From: Betaproteobacteria bacterium
GTDB taxonomy: Bacteria > Pseudomonadota > Gammaproteobacteria > Burkholderiales > Ga0077523
Direction: 5' to 3'
Assembly (NCBI GenBank): GCA_016713305.1
Contig: JADJPK010000021.1
Span: 1 to 64,000, forward strand
DNA: 64,000 nucleotides
The notes beneath the pieces were generated by a model, which saw only the letters and a program-made list of their open reading frames with translations, was not told the DNA's origin and ran no database searches. Shown here piece by piece: positions 53,449 through 62,127 of this stretch. Both the position numbers and the translations under genes were made by a program. Positions within the stretch are counted from its first letter, which is position 1; each line of letters opens with the position of its first letter.

Positions 53449-54429
53449 ATGAAAGCCGTACTGTGCAAGAAGCTGGGACCCCCGGACGAACTGGTGGTCG
53501 AACAGGTGCCGGACCTGCAGGCCGGCGCCGGTCAGGTGGTGGTCGCCGTGAAGGCGGCCGGTGTGAACTTTCCGGACACGCTCATCATCCAGGGCAAGTA
53601 CCAGTTCAAGCCCGAGTTGCCGTTCTCGCCCGGCGGTGAAGTGGCGGGCGTGATCGCTCAGGTGGGCGAGGGCGTCACCCGCGTGAAGGCGGGTGACCGC
53701 GTCATCGCCGCTGCGACCTGGGGCGGGTTCGCAGAACAGATCGTGGTCGATGCCGACCGCCTCGTGCCCATGTCCGACGACATGGACTTCGTGTCCGCCT
53801 CCGCCTTCATCCTCACCTACGGCACGTCCTATCACGCCCTCAAGGACCGCGCCGCGCTGCGTCCCGGCGAGACGCTCCTCGTCCTCGGCGCCTCCGGCGG
53901 TGTGGGCCTGGCCGCGTTGCAGATCGGCAAGGCCATGGGGGCCAAGGTGATCGCCGCGGCCTCGAGCGATTCCAAACTGGAGATCTGCCGCCGGAACGGC
54001 GCGGACGATGTCATCAACTACGGCGCCGAAGATCTCAGAACACGCGTGAAGCAGATCACGGCGGGCCGCGGTGTGGACGTCGTGTACGACCCCGTGGGCG
54101 GGCCGTACTCCGAACCGGCCCTGCGGGACATGGCCTGGAACGGCCGTTTCCTCGTGGTCGGCTTTGCCGCGGGTGACATTCCCAAGGTGCCTCTCAATCT
54201 CGCGCTGCTCAAGGGATGCTCCATCGTGGGCGTGTTCTGGGGGGCGTTCACCCGCAACGAGCCCGAGCGCAACCGGCAGAACAATCGCGAACTGATGGAG
54301 ATGTACTCCAAGGGCCTGGTGAAACCGCACATCCACGCGACCTATCCGCTGGAACGCGCAGCCGAAGCGTTGAACGAGGTGACGATGAAGCGGGTGAGCG
54401 GCAAGGTCGTGCTGGTGACGGAAGGCTGA
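53449..54429 (+). CDS. NADPH:quinone oxidoreductase family protein (zinc-free MDR)
   Basis: 326 residues from ATG at 53449, after GGAGC. Medium-chain dehydrogenase fold lacking the zinc Cys/His set. GroES-like N-terminal domain: VNFPDTLIIQGKYQFKPELP (about 40-59), PGGEVAGVIAQVG. Rossmann domain: LVLGASGGVGLAALQIGKAM (about 144-163), then VVYDPVGG (about 209-216). Resembles quinone oxidoreductase/crotonyl-CoA-reductase-like enzymes, so reduction of an enone or enoyl thioester with NADPH is plausible. Same direction as the neighbours; spacing of 110 and 87 bp allows one operon. Confidence 0.9.
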   Translation: MKAVLCKKLGPPDELVVEQVPDLQAGAGQVVVAVKAAGVNFPDTLIIQGKYQFKPELPFSPGGEVAGVIAQVGEGVTRVKAGDRVIAAATWGGFAEQIVVDADRLVPMSDDMDFVSASAFILTYGTSYHALKDRAALRPGETLLVLGASGGVGLAALQIGKAMGAKVIAAASSDSKLEICRRNGADDVINYGAEDLRTRVKQITAGRGVDVVYDPVGGPYSEPALRDMAWNGRFLVVGFAAGDIPKVPLNLALLKGCSIVGVFWGAFTRNEPERNRQNNRELMEMYSKGLVKPHIHATYPLERAAEALNEVTMKRVSGKVVLVTEG

Positions 54430-54516
54430 GAACGGGCTGGCCGGAGGGCCGGCCTCGAGCAGGCAACGAAACGATCGGTACCGCGCGAGACGAGTGCCGG
54501 CAAGGGAGGATGTGAA

Positions 54517-56145
54517 ATGCGCTCGACCATGATGCAGGTCAAGCTGTCCCTGACCCATTTTCTCGAACGGGCGGGCAGGATGTTCGGTCCCGTGGAGATC
54601 GTCTCCCGCATGCCGGACAAGACGCTGCACCGGACGACCTACGCGCAGTTCCACCGCCGGGCACGGCTGCTCGCCGAAGCGCTGCAGAAGGCCGGCATCC
54701 GCCAGGGCGACCGGGTGGCCACGCTCATGTGGAATCACTACGCGCACTACGAGTCCTACTTCGGCATCATCGCATCCGGTGCCGTGCTGCACACGCTCAA
54801 TCTCCGCCTCGCGCCGGACGAGATCGCATTCATCGCCAATCACGCGGACGACCGCTTCGTCATCGTCGACGACGTGCTGCTGCCCCTGCTCGAGAAGTTC
54901 CTGCCGCAGACGAAGATCGAGAAGGTGATCGTCGTGCCGCTCACCGGTCAGCCTGTTCCGGACCGATACGTGAGCTACGAGGATTTTCTCGCCACTGCGT
55001 CGGGTGACTGGGACTATCCGGACCTGGACGAGGACGCGCCTGCGGCCATGTGCTACACCTCCGGGACCACGGGACGTCCGAAGGGCGTGGTGTATTCGCA
55101 CCGTTCGCAGGTCCTGCACACCCTGGCGCTGTGCGTGCCCGACGCGATCGGCATCTCGGGCCGCGACGTCGTGCTTCCCGTGGTGCCCATGTTCCACGCC
55201 AACGCGTGGGGCGTTCCGTACGCGACGTGCATGCTGGGCACGAAGATCGTCTTCCCCGGCCCGCATCTGCATGCCGACGACCTGCTTCCGCTCTTCGAGA
55301 GCGAGAAGGTGACCCTCTCCTGCGGCGTGCCGACCATCTGGCTCGGGATGATCCAGATCCTGGACCGGGAGCCCGGCCGCCACAAGCTGGATCCGCGCCT
55401 GCGCCTCACGGTGGGCGGGTCGGCCGTGCCCGAAAGCCTCATCCGCGGTTTCGCCCGCCACGGCATCGACATCATGCAGGGCTGGGGGATGACCGAGACG
55501 TCTCCCCTCGGGACGATCGCCCGTGTGAATCAGTTGCTGGGCGATCTTTCCGAGGACGAGAAATTCGCGACGCAGGCGATGCAGGGATATGCGTTGCCGC
55601 TCGTGGATCTGCGCATCATCGGCGACGATGGCGAGCAGCCCTGGGATGGCAAGGCGGTGGGCGAGATCCAGATCTATGGGCCGTGGATCATCGGCAGCTA
55701 CCACGACCTGCCGCTGTCGGCAGAGAGCTTCACCGCCGACGGCTGGCTGCGCACGGGCGACGTCGCGGCGATCACGCCCCAAGGCTACGTCAAGATCACC
55801 GACCGCACGAAGGACCTCATCAAGTCGGGCGGAGAGTGGATCAGTTCCGTGGACCTGGAGAACGCGATCATGGGTCATCCGGCGGTGGCCGAGGCGGCCG
55901 TGATCGCGGTGCCTCATCCCAAGTGGGCGGAGCGGCCCCTCGCGGTGATCGTGCTGCGTGCCGGCCAGACCGCGGACGCGAAGGACATGCGCGAGTTCCT
56001 CTCCGGCAGGTTCGCGAAGTGGGCGATCCCGGACGCGTACGATTTCATCGACGCGATTCCCCGCACCTCCACCGGCAAATTCCTCAAGACGGCGCTGCGC
56101 GATCGCTACAGGAACTGGACGTGGCCCGATTCGGCCGGGGGGTGA
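54517..56145 (+). CDS. Fatty-acyl-CoA ligase (AMP-forming)
   Basis: 542 residues, full length. ANL superfamily motifs: P-loop CYTSGTTGRPKGVVYSH (about 179-195), adenine motif GWGMTETSP (about 322-330), ribose-binding DGWLRTGDVA (about 408-417), hinge and A8 KSGGEWISSVDLENAI (about 435-450) and the A10 lysine TSTGKFLK (about 519-526). The pattern LNLRLAPDEIAFIANHADD and PMFHANAWGVPYAT is typical of medium/long-chain fatty-acid ligases in betaproteobacteria. Activates a carboxylic acid to its CoA thioester. Last member of the acyl-CoA row. Confidence 0.93.
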   Translation: MRSTMMQVKLSLTHFLERAGRMFGPVEIVSRMPDKTLHRTTYAQFHRRARLLAEALQKAGIRQGDRVATLMWNHYAHYESYFGIIASGAVLHTLNLRLAPDEIAFIANHADDRFVIVDDVLLPLLEKFLPQTKIEKVIVVPLTGQPVPDRYVSYEDFLATASGDWDYPDLDEDAPAAMCYTSGTTGRPKGVVYSHRSQVLHTLALCVPDAIGISGRDVVLPVVPMFHANAWGVPYATCMLGTKIVFPGPHLHADDLLPLFESEKVTLSCGVPTIWLGMIQILDREPGRHKLDPRLRLTVGGSAVPESLIRGFARHGIDIMQGWGMTETSPLGTIARVNQLLGDLSEDEKFATQAMQGYALPLVDLRIIGDDGEQPWDGKAVGEIQIYGPWIIGSYHDLPLSAESFTADGWLRTGDVAAITPQGYVKITDRTKDLIKSGGEWISSVDLENAIMGHPAVAEAAVIAVPHPKWAERPLAVIVLRAGQTADAKDMREFLSGRFAKWAIPDAYDFIDAIPRTSTGKFLKTALRDRYRNWTWPDSAGG

Positions 56146-56218
56146 GGCCGCACCGGCGGAAAATCGGGCCGGCCGCCACTGACACCGCGCGCTCGCGCAA
56201 CGACAGGCCCGGCGCCGC

Positions 56219-56986
56219 GTGTTCAAGCGCATCCGCGTTCTGATCCTGCTGGCCGTTCTTGCCAACGTCGCGGTGGGCGCGTGGCTCATGCGAGTGCGAA
56301 CCGCCGCGTGGGACAGGCCCCTGCGTGTTGCCGTGTTCACGATTCCAGCCGACGGCAGTCCAGGCACACGACGCTACGTCGACGAACTGGATCGAAGCTC
56401 GTTCGAGCCGCTGGAGTCCTTCTTCGCGGGGGAGGCCCGGCGCCTGGGGCTCGCGCTTGCGCGGCCGGTGGAGGTTCGTCCCGCGGGACGGGTGGACAGT
56501 CTTCCGCCACCGCCGCCGTTCGGCGGTTCCCGCGTCGACATCCTCATCTGGAGCCTGCATCTGCGGTGGTGGGTCTGGCAGCACGGAGATCCGGCGGGAC
56601 CGGCTCCCCATGCGCGCCTGTTCCTGCTGTTCCACGACCCCGCCATCGACACCGCCGTGCCGCATTCGGTCGGGCTGCCACAGGGGCTGATCGGTGTCGT
56701 GCACCTCTTCGCCGCGCACGAGCAGGCAGGCCAGAACGCCGTGGTGGCGGCCCACGAACTGCTGCACACCCTGGGGGCCAGCGACAAGTACGACGCGGCT
56801 GACAATCAACCGTTTCATCCGGACGGCTATGCCGAACCTGAACGGGTGCCGGTGCTGCCGCAGCGATTCGCCGAGATCATGGGCGGGCGCATTCCGCTAT
56901 CGGCCACGCAGTCCCGGATGCCGGATTCGCTCGACGAGGTCCGCGTGGGGAACGTGACCGCCCGCGAGATCGGCTGGGTGCGTTAG
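56219..56986 (+). CDS. Membrane-anchored protein with HExxH metalloprotease-like motif
   Basis: About 255 residues from GTG at 56219. An N-terminal uncleaved signal anchor (RIRVLILLAVLANVAVGAWL) leads to an extracytoplasmic domain. Near residue 179 lies VVAAHELLHTLGASDKYD: the H-E-x-x-H zinc motif followed by G-A-x-D, reminiscent of metzincin-like or snapalysin-like peptidases. The third ligand would be His/Asp a few residues on (D of SDKYD). The family is not named with certainty. Repeated mention of the GRIPLSATQSRMPDSLDEV block near the C-terminus suggests a conserved substrate-facing loop. Separated by 73 bp from the acyl-CoA ligase. Confidence 0.7.
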   Translation: MFKRIRVLILLAVLANVAVGAWLMRVRTAAWDRPLRVAVFTIPADGSPGTRRYVDELDRSSFEPLESFFAGEARRLGLALARPVEVRPAGRVDSLPPPPPFGGSRVDILIWSLHLRWWVWQHGDPAGPAPHARLFLLFHDPAIDTAVPHSVGLPQGLIGVVHLFAAHEQAGQNAVVAAHELLHTLGASDKYDAADNQPFHPDGYAEPERVPVLPQRFAEIMGGRIPLSATQSRMPDSLDEVRVGNVTAREIGWVR

Positions 56987-57090
56987 CGGGCGCGATGCAG
57001 TGGCCGTGCGGGCGAGCGCTTGGATGGCGCGAATCCGATGGGCATGGCTGCACCGGTATCTGCTGCATGTCGAGCCACGCACTGGGCAGA

Positions 57091-57810
57091 TCAATCGCCC
57101 TTGTGCGCAAGCGTGACCGTGCCGGTCACCTGCACCCCCATGTGGCTCGCGCCGGCTTCGATGGGGGCCGGTGCCACTTCGGACATCGCAGCGCCGGCGC
57201 GCGCCTGCAGCATGGGGCGTGGCATGGGGGGCCCGCCGGCGTCGGCGGCAATCGCCAGGTCCCGGATGCGGTATGACTTCGCGCCCAGCGCCTTGGCCGC
57301 GACGTCCGCCCGCCGGCGGAAGTCCTCGATGGCTTCGGTCGTGAGTTCGCTTTCGATCTTGCGGCGCGCTTCGTCGGAGGCGAAGAACTCCACGCCTGCC
57401 AGGTTCATGGTCGTCTGCAGCTTCGCGAGCAAGGCAGCCATGCCCTTGAAGTCCGCGCTTTCCAGCGAGATTTCCGCGCGCACGCGCCAGCGCGAAATCC
57501 GGTTCTGCTTGTCGTAGAGCGGGAACGTCTGATAGCTGCCCGACCGCACCTTGACGCCTGTCTGAGCCTTTGCCGTGCGCACGGCTTCACCGAGCGTCTT
57601 GTTGGCGGTGTCCGCCGCCTTGGCCGCGGAAGCATCCTCCGCTTCGGTGTAGAGCACGGCGCGCATCGAGTCGTTGTCCACCTCCGTCTCGGCCTGCGCC
57701 TGCAGCGACACCTGGGTGGTGTCCGGCGTGCTGTCGTGGCCCAGCGCGGAGCCGGTCCAGGCAGGCGCGATCAGAATGGCAAAGGCGAGAAACAGCGACG
57801 GTCGTTGCAT
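57091..57810 (-). CDS. SIMPL domain (DUF541) exported protein
   Basis: 239 residues from ATG at 57810 with GGAG 8 nt upstream; a GTG 12 bases earlier is the alternative start. Signal peptide about 1-25 (LFLAFAILIAPAWTGSALG). The SIMPL domain follows: VSLQAQAETEVDNDSMRAVL, a long helix with AAKAADTANKTLGEAVRTAK, then SGSYQTFPLYDKQNRISRWR and the C-terminal IEDFRRRADVAAKALGAKSY, then YRIRDLAIAADAGG. SIMPL proteins are periplasmic and of unclear function, sometimes tied to oxidative stress. Convergent with the HExxH gene. Confidence 0.88.
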   Translation of the reverse strand: MQRPSLFLAFAILIAPAWTGSALGHDSTPDTTQVSLQAQAETEVDNDSMRAVLYTEAEDASAAKAADTANKTLGEAVRTAKAQTGVKVRSGSYQTFPLYDKQNRISRWRVRAEISLESADFKGMAALLAKLQTTMNLAGVEFFASDEARRKIESELTTEAIEDFRRRADVAAKALGAKSYRIRDLAIAADAGGPPMPRPMLQARAGAAMSEVAPAPIEAGASHMGVQVTGTVTLAHKGD

Positions 57811-57880
57811 GGCGTGCTCCACAAGCTAGGCAGATGATGAATGGACAGTATGCACTGTCGCCCGTTCGTGGAGACCGTGC

Positions 57881-57920
57881 CTGCACCCGGGGCGTGCACC
57901 CGGGCGTGCACCCGGGCGTA
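57881..57920. repeat. Three tandem copies of a GCACCCGGGCGT unit
   Basis: Between the divergent SIMPL and dehydratase genes the 12-bp unit (T/G)GCACCCGGG(G)CGT is repeated three times, the first copy with one extra G. CCCGGG is palindromic. Its place between divergent promoters could indicate operator sites, or simple slippage. Confidence 0.65.
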
Positions 57921-58005
57921 CAACTGACGGCGCATCGTGACCGTGGCCTCGCGATGGGCGGATAATCGGGCCCATTCACAACAAGCAATCACACGGCGGA
58001 CTTCC

Positions 58006-59700
58006 ATGAGCGACGAACCGCGCGGCTATCGCCGCAACCTCACCAACTACGGCGATCGCGCCTTTGCCCTGTACCTGCGGCGTTCTTTCGCGCAGTCCAT
58101 GGGCCTCTCGCGGACCATGATGGACAAGCCCATCGTCGGCATCGCGCAGACGGCGAGCGGATTCAACAACTGCCATCGAAACGTCCCGGAACTGGTGGAG
58201 GCGGTCAAGCGCGGCGTGCTGGCGGCGGGAGGACTGCCGCTCGACTTTCCCACCGTTTCCCTGGGCGAAGTGTTCCTGAGTCCCACGAGCCTCATGTTCC
58301 GCAATCTCATGTCCATGGACACCGAGGAAATGATCCGCGCGCAGCCCATGGACGCCGTAGTGCTGGTGGGCGGGTGCGACAAGACGGTTCCGGCGCAGCT
58401 GATGGGCGCGGCCTCGGCGGACATGCCCGCGATACAGCTCGTCACCGGTCCGATGCTGGCGATGCCTTTCCACGGGGAGCGGCTCGGCGCATGCACCGAC
58501 TGCCGGCGATTCTGGGCGAAGTACCGGGCAGGCGAGGTGGACGACCGTGGAATCGACGAGATCGAGTCGAATCTCGCCACGACCGCCGGCACGTGTGCCG
58601 TGATGGGCACCGCCAGCACCATGGCCTGCATTGCCGAGGCGCTGGGGATGATGCTGCCCGGCACCGCGGCGATCCCCGCCGTGCACGCCGATCGGATCCG
58701 CGCGGCCGAAGCCACCGGCGCGCGCGCTGTCGAAATGATCGGTCACGGTCCGCGGCCTTCCGACATCATCACGCCGAAGTCCGTGGAGAACGCGCTGCGT
58801 GTCCTGCTGGCCGTGGGCGGATCCACCAACGCGATCGTGCACCTCACGGCGGTCGCGGGCCGCCGCGGCATTCCCGTCGACCTGCACCGTCTCAACCAGC
58901 TCTCCGACGAGACGCCCGTGCTGGTGGATCTCAAACCCACGGGCAGCCACTACCTCGCGGATTTCCACGCGGCGGGCGGCATGTCGGCCCTGCTGTGGGA
59001 ACTGCGTGACCTGCTGCACCATGACTGCATCACCGTCACGGGCGAGACGCTGGGTCAGCGTCTCGCGGGCCCTGCGCCGTGGGTTGACCGCACGGTGATC
59101 CGCGCCCGCGAAGAACCGTTCGATCCCGTGGGCGGTCTGGTTGCGTTGTTCGGAACGCTCGCGCCGAAAGGGGCGATCCTCAAGCGTTCGGCGGCCGATC
59201 CGCGCCTGTTCGAGCGGGAAGGGCGGGCGGTGGTGTTCGATGGACTCGAAGACCTGTCGAGCCGGATCGACGATCCGGACCTAGATGTCACGCCCGACGA
59301 TTTTCTCGTGCTCAAGAACGCCGGTCCCGCGAGCCCCAGCGGGATGCCCGAAGCAGGCTACCTGCCCATCCCGAAGAAGCTGGCGCGAAGCGGAGTGAAG
59401 GACATGGTGCGCATCTCGGACGCGAGAATGAGCGGGACCGCCTACGGATCGGTGGTGCTGCACGTGGCGCCGGATGCCGCGAGCGGCGGTCCGCTGGCGT
59501 TCGTGCAGAACGGCGACCGCATCCGCTTGAGCGTGAAGGAGCGCAAGCTCGAGCTGCTGGTGGATGCGGGCGAGCTGTCACGCAGATCGCAGGGCTGGAA
59601 ACCGCCGGAGTTCCCGTCGCGCGGTTACCGCCGGCTGTATGCGGAGCAGATCCGACAGGCGGACGAGGGGGCAGATTTCGGATTTCTTCGCGGGGTCTGA
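58006..59700 (+). CDS. IlvD/Edd family dehydratase
   Basis: 564 residues from ATG at 58006. Fe-S ligands are visible: Cys in VLVGGCDKTVPAQLMGAAS (about residue 124) and Cys in TTAGTCAVMGTASTMACIAE (about 197), with a further Cys in GACTDCRRFW (about 165). The metal/substrate block DARMSGTAYGSVVLHVAP lies near 475. The sequence is closer to the sugar-acid dehydratases (arabonate/xylonate/galactonate type) than to IlvD in its start YRRNLTNYGDRAFALYLRRS. It dehydrates a dihydroxy or sugar acid to a 2-keto acid. Substrate not assignable; a PfkB kinase lies 660 bp downstream on the other strand. Confidence 0.9.
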   Translation: MSDEPRGYRRNLTNYGDRAFALYLRRSFAQSMGLSRTMMDKPIVGIAQTASGFNNCHRNVPELVEAVKRGVLAAGGLPLDFPTVSLGEVFLSPTSLMFRNLMSMDTEEMIRAQPMDAVVLVGGCDKTVPAQLMGAASADMPAIQLVTGPMLAMPFHGERLGACTDCRRFWAKYRAGEVDDRGIDEIESNLATTAGTCAVMGTASTMACIAEALGMMLPGTAAIPAVHADRIRAAEATGARAVEMIGHGPRPSDIITPKSVENALRVLLAVGGSTNAIVHLTAVAGRRGIPVDLHRLNQLSDETPVLVDLKPTGSHYLADFHAAGGMSALLWELRDLLHHDCITVTGETLGQRLAGPAPWVDRTVIRAREEPFDPVGGLVALFGTLAPKGAILKRSAADPRLFEREGRAVVFDGLEDLSSRIDDPDLDVTPDDFLVLKNAGPASPSGMPEAGYLPIPKKLARSGVKDMVRISDARMSGTAYGSVVLHVAPDAASGGPLAFVQNGDRIRLSVKERKLELLVDAGELSRRSQGWKPPEFPSRGYRRLYAEQIRQADEGADFGFLRGV

Positions 59701-59819
59701 TCGACAAGTAAGAGATCGGTTGGAAGGCAACAGGTATCGTGATTCCCGGACATGCCGTTCCGAGCCGTGGGCTCGCCTGCGGCGCTCGGCAGTGTCCGCC
59801 AACTCTCCAGGAGGTCGTC

Positions 59820-60308
59820 ATGAGGATTTCCCTCTTCAAGGCAGTGAGCGCAAGCGCAGTCATCGCATCCTTCTTCGTGTTCGGCACGGCCAAGGCGGAC
59901 GACACGCTGCTGGAAAGCAAGCTGCGGGCGTGTCCTTCGGATGGAACGTCCATCGGCGGCGTGAACTCGTGCGGCAAGGTGTGGAAGATCAAGTCCGGTG
60001 AAGTGGAACTCGACCGCGATGGCGATCTGGAGGTGGAGATCAAGGGACTCGTGCTCGACGACGCGAGCACTGGAGAATTCAACGGAACGGCCGACGGTGT
60101 GACGCAGGTCGTGGTGAGTCTGGTGTGCGGCGGCGGGTCGAAGGCTTCTGTGGTTGCAGAAACGGACCGCTTTCCTCTGAGCAAGAACGGCAAGGCGGAC
60201 ATCGAGACGAAATTGCGGATGCCGTCGCAATGCGTCGCCCCGGTGATCCTCGTCCGCGAGATCTGGGACGGCAAGGTCGGGGGCTGGCTGGCCGCCACGG
60301 GCTTCTGA
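59820..60308 (+). CDS. Small exported protein of unknown function
   Basis: 162 residues from ATG at 59820, six bases after CCAGGAGG. Signal peptide about 1-26 (LFKAVSASAVIASFFVFGTA then KA). The mature domain starts DDTLLESKLRACPSDGTSIG and contains three or four Cys that could form disulfides (RACPSDG, NSCGKVW, SLVCGGG, PSQCVAP) and beta strands (GDLEVEIKGLVLDD, GVTQVVVSLVC). Probably a periplasmic beta-sandwich. I do not recognise a family. Monocistronic. Confidence 0.75.
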   Translation: MRISLFKAVSASAVIASFFVFGTAKADDTLLESKLRACPSDGTSIGGVNSCGKVWKIKSGEVELDRDGDLEVEIKGLVLDDASTGEFNGTADGVTQVVVSLVCGGGSKASVVAETDRFPLSKNGKADIETKLRMPSQCVAPVILVREIWDGKVGGWLAATGF

Positions 60309-60360
60309 ATCCCGGACTGCGCGGCGCTTCGGCGAGTTCTCTCGCGATCGCCGCGCGCGG

Positions 60361-60813
60361 TCAACCGGCGGCAGCGACTTCGTCTGCGGTAGGCGGTTGG
60401 CAGCCCGAATGTTCGCAAGCAAGCGATGCCGCCACCGAGGCGGTACTCGCCAGAGTCGTGAGGTCTGCCCGATCCAGCGCTGCCAGATGGGCCGTGGTGG
60501 TCGCGCCCAGGCGCAACAGCCCGGACAACAGTGCGGCGTGGTAGGTGTCGCCTGCTCCCACTGCGTCGACGAACGGTCGCGCCGGCCGGGCGGGGACCCG
60601 CACTTCGCGGGAGCGCGTCCGCAGGACCGATCCTTGTTCTCCCAGCGTGAGCGCCACGAGTTCGACTCTCGAGTCATCGAACAGCCGAAGGGCGGCCTGG
60701 TGCGGATCCAGGCCCGGGAACAGCCACGCGAGGTCCTCGTCCGAGGCCTTGACGATGTCAGCCTGGCGCAGGGCCTGCAGCATCGGCCGGGGCTGTTCTC
60801 CCGCGTTTTCCAT
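60361..60813 (-). CDS. PfkB-family carbohydrate kinase, C-terminal part (frameshifted)
   Basis: Carries the ATP-binding/catalytic half: QADIVKASDEDLAWLFPG, VALTLGEQGSVLR and VDAVGAGDTYHAALLSGLLR, the D-x-x-G-A-G-D signature with the catalytic Asp. Real coding extends upstream in this frame to about 60893, where an indel in the CCCC run (minus strand) separates it from the N-terminal half at 60758-61354. The internal ATG at 60813 is not a true start. Confidence 0.82.
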   Translation of the reverse strand: MENAGEQPRPMLQALRQADIVKASDEDLAWLFPGLDPHQAALRLFDDSRVELVALTLGEQGSVLRTRSREVRVPARPARPFVDAVGAGDTYHAALLSGLLRLGATTTAHLAALDRADLTTLASTASVAASLACEHSGCQPPTADEVAAAG

Positions 60814-61354
60814 GACCCCGCGCCGGATGTTCGGGTCGCTCGACAGCAGCGCTCCGCGCTGGCGGCTCGCCTGCGCGATTTCCAGCCAGAAGGGGACGGT
60901 CCGGTTCGACGGCGTAACAGAAGGCGCCGATCACGTGCACCGCCGGATCCACGGGGAGAGCGCTCAGAATCCGGTCGCGATGGAGGTCTCGGTCGGCGAC
61001 GCCTTCCCGGTACAGGCTGTAGACGGGCTGGCCTTCCCGCAACGACACCAGGGCGATGGATGTGGGCAGGTCGCTGGCCGACGCCAGAGGCAGCCGGACG
61101 CCGGCCTCCGAAAGAATCGCGGCGAAGCGCTCGCCCAGCGCATCCCGCGACATCGGCATGAGCAGCGTGGACGACATGCCCAGGCGTGCCAGCGCCAACG
61201 CGACATTGGCGCCTTGTCCCCCCACATGAAAACTGAAGTCGCCGGGCGAGTGCATGTCCGCGATCAGGTCAGCGACGATCTCGCCGGAGACGGTGATCTG
61301 CCCAGGAGCGGGCGAAGAAGATAGGGACAGCCTTCCAGTAGACTCGCGACTCAT
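60758..61354 (-). CDS. PfkB-family carbohydrate kinase, N-terminal part (frameshifted)
   Basis: ATG at 61354. Contains ITVSGEIVADLIADM and the sugar-binding FHVGGQGANVALALARLGM (PfkB signature 1, about residues 42-60). It runs correctly to VIGAFCYAVEPDRP near 60896. One extra base in the C run then throws it into noise that ends at 60758. Repaired, the kinase is about 330 residues, a fructokinase/ribokinase-like enzyme of unknown substrate. It is divergent from the TAXI gene, with only 23 bp between starts. Confidence 0.82.
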   Translation of the reverse strand: MSRESTGRLSLSSSPAPGQITVSGEIVADLIADMHSPGDFSFHVGGQGANVALALARLGMSSTLLMPMSRDALGERFAAILSEAGVRLPLASASDLPTSIALVSLREGQPVYSLYREGVADRDLHRDRILSALPVDPAVHVIGAFCYAVEPDRPLLAGNRAGEPPARSAAVERPEHPARGHGKRGRTAPADAAGPAPG

Positions 61355-61377
61355 CGTTGCATTTCCTTCCCCACCTC

Positions 61378-62127
61378 ATGCGCCGGCTGACCGACCTCCA
61401 CTTCCGCGAATGGCTCCTGATCGGCGCGCCCGCCGTCGCGATCGCCATTGCGGGAATCTGGTTCGCGGCCAGGTTTCTGCAGCCGGCGACGCCGGAACGC
61501 GTGGTCATGGCCACCGGAGTGGCGGGCGGAGGATATGCCGAATTCGGTGACCTGTACCGCAAGGGGCTCGCGCGTCACGGCGTCGAGGTCGTCCTGCGCC
61601 CGACCGAAGGTTCGGTGGACAACTACACGCTGCTCAACTCGCCCGACTCGGGTGTCGACTTCGCTCTGGTGCAAAGCGGTGTCGGCAAGGCCGAAGAAGC
61701 GCCAGGCATCGTATCGCTGGGCAGTGTCGCCTACGAGCCCCTGTGGATCTTCTGCCGGGGCAAGGAACGTCTCGATCGCGTCGCCCAGCTGCGGGGCAGG
61801 CGTATCGCCATCGGTCTGCCCGGCAGCGGGACGCGCGTGCTCGCACGGGAAGTGCTCGAGACCAACAACCTCACCGAGGAGGGCGTGGCAGGGGTGCACG
61901 TGACCGGTGTCGACGGCGCGGAAGCGCTGCTGGGCGGGGCGGTGGATTGCCTGTTCATCATCGCTGCTCCCCAGGCCGGCATCGTGCGGGCGATCATGTA
62001 CGCGGACGGCGTGTCGCTGCTGGACATCGATCGCGCCGAAGCCTATGTGCGCCGCCTGCCGTATCTGTCCAAGGTGTTGCCGCGCGGCGTGTTCGACCTG
62101 GAACGCGACATTCCCCGCGTGACGTGA
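61378..62127 (+). CDS. TAXI-family substrate-binding protein, N-terminal part (frameshifted)
   Basis: ATG at 61378 (a TTG at 61357 adds seven residues). Membrane anchor about 12-36 (WLLIGAPAVAIAIAGIWFAA), then the TAXI solute-receptor fold: VMATGVAGGGYAEFGDLYRK, the G-x-G-x-Y region, VDFALVQSGVGKAEEAPGIV and LRGRRIAIGLPGSGTRVLAR, with LGGAVDCLFIIAAPQAGIVR. TAXI proteins bind the substrate of TRAP transporters. At about 62113 a missing C breaks the frame just after DLERDIPR. The 3' part follows in the next frame. Confidence 0.85.
   Translation: MRRLTDLHFREWLLIGAPAVAIAIAGIWFAARFLQPATPERVVMATGVAGGGYAEFGDLYRKGLARHGVEVVLRPTEGSVDNYTLLNSPDSGVDFALVQSGVGKAEEAPGIVSLGSVAYEPLWIFCRGKERLDRVAQLRGRRIAIGLPGSGTRVLAREVLETNNLTEEGVAGVHVTGVDGAEALLGGAVDCLFIIAAPQAGIVRAIMYADGVSLLDIDRAEAYVRRLPYLSKVLPRGVFDLERDIPRVT

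Noticed and set aside
53173..56367. Minus-strand ORF of 1,064 codons across the acyl-CoA cluster
   Set aside because: It covers three well-supported + strand enzymes with intact catalytic motifs; composition is typical of antisense frames.
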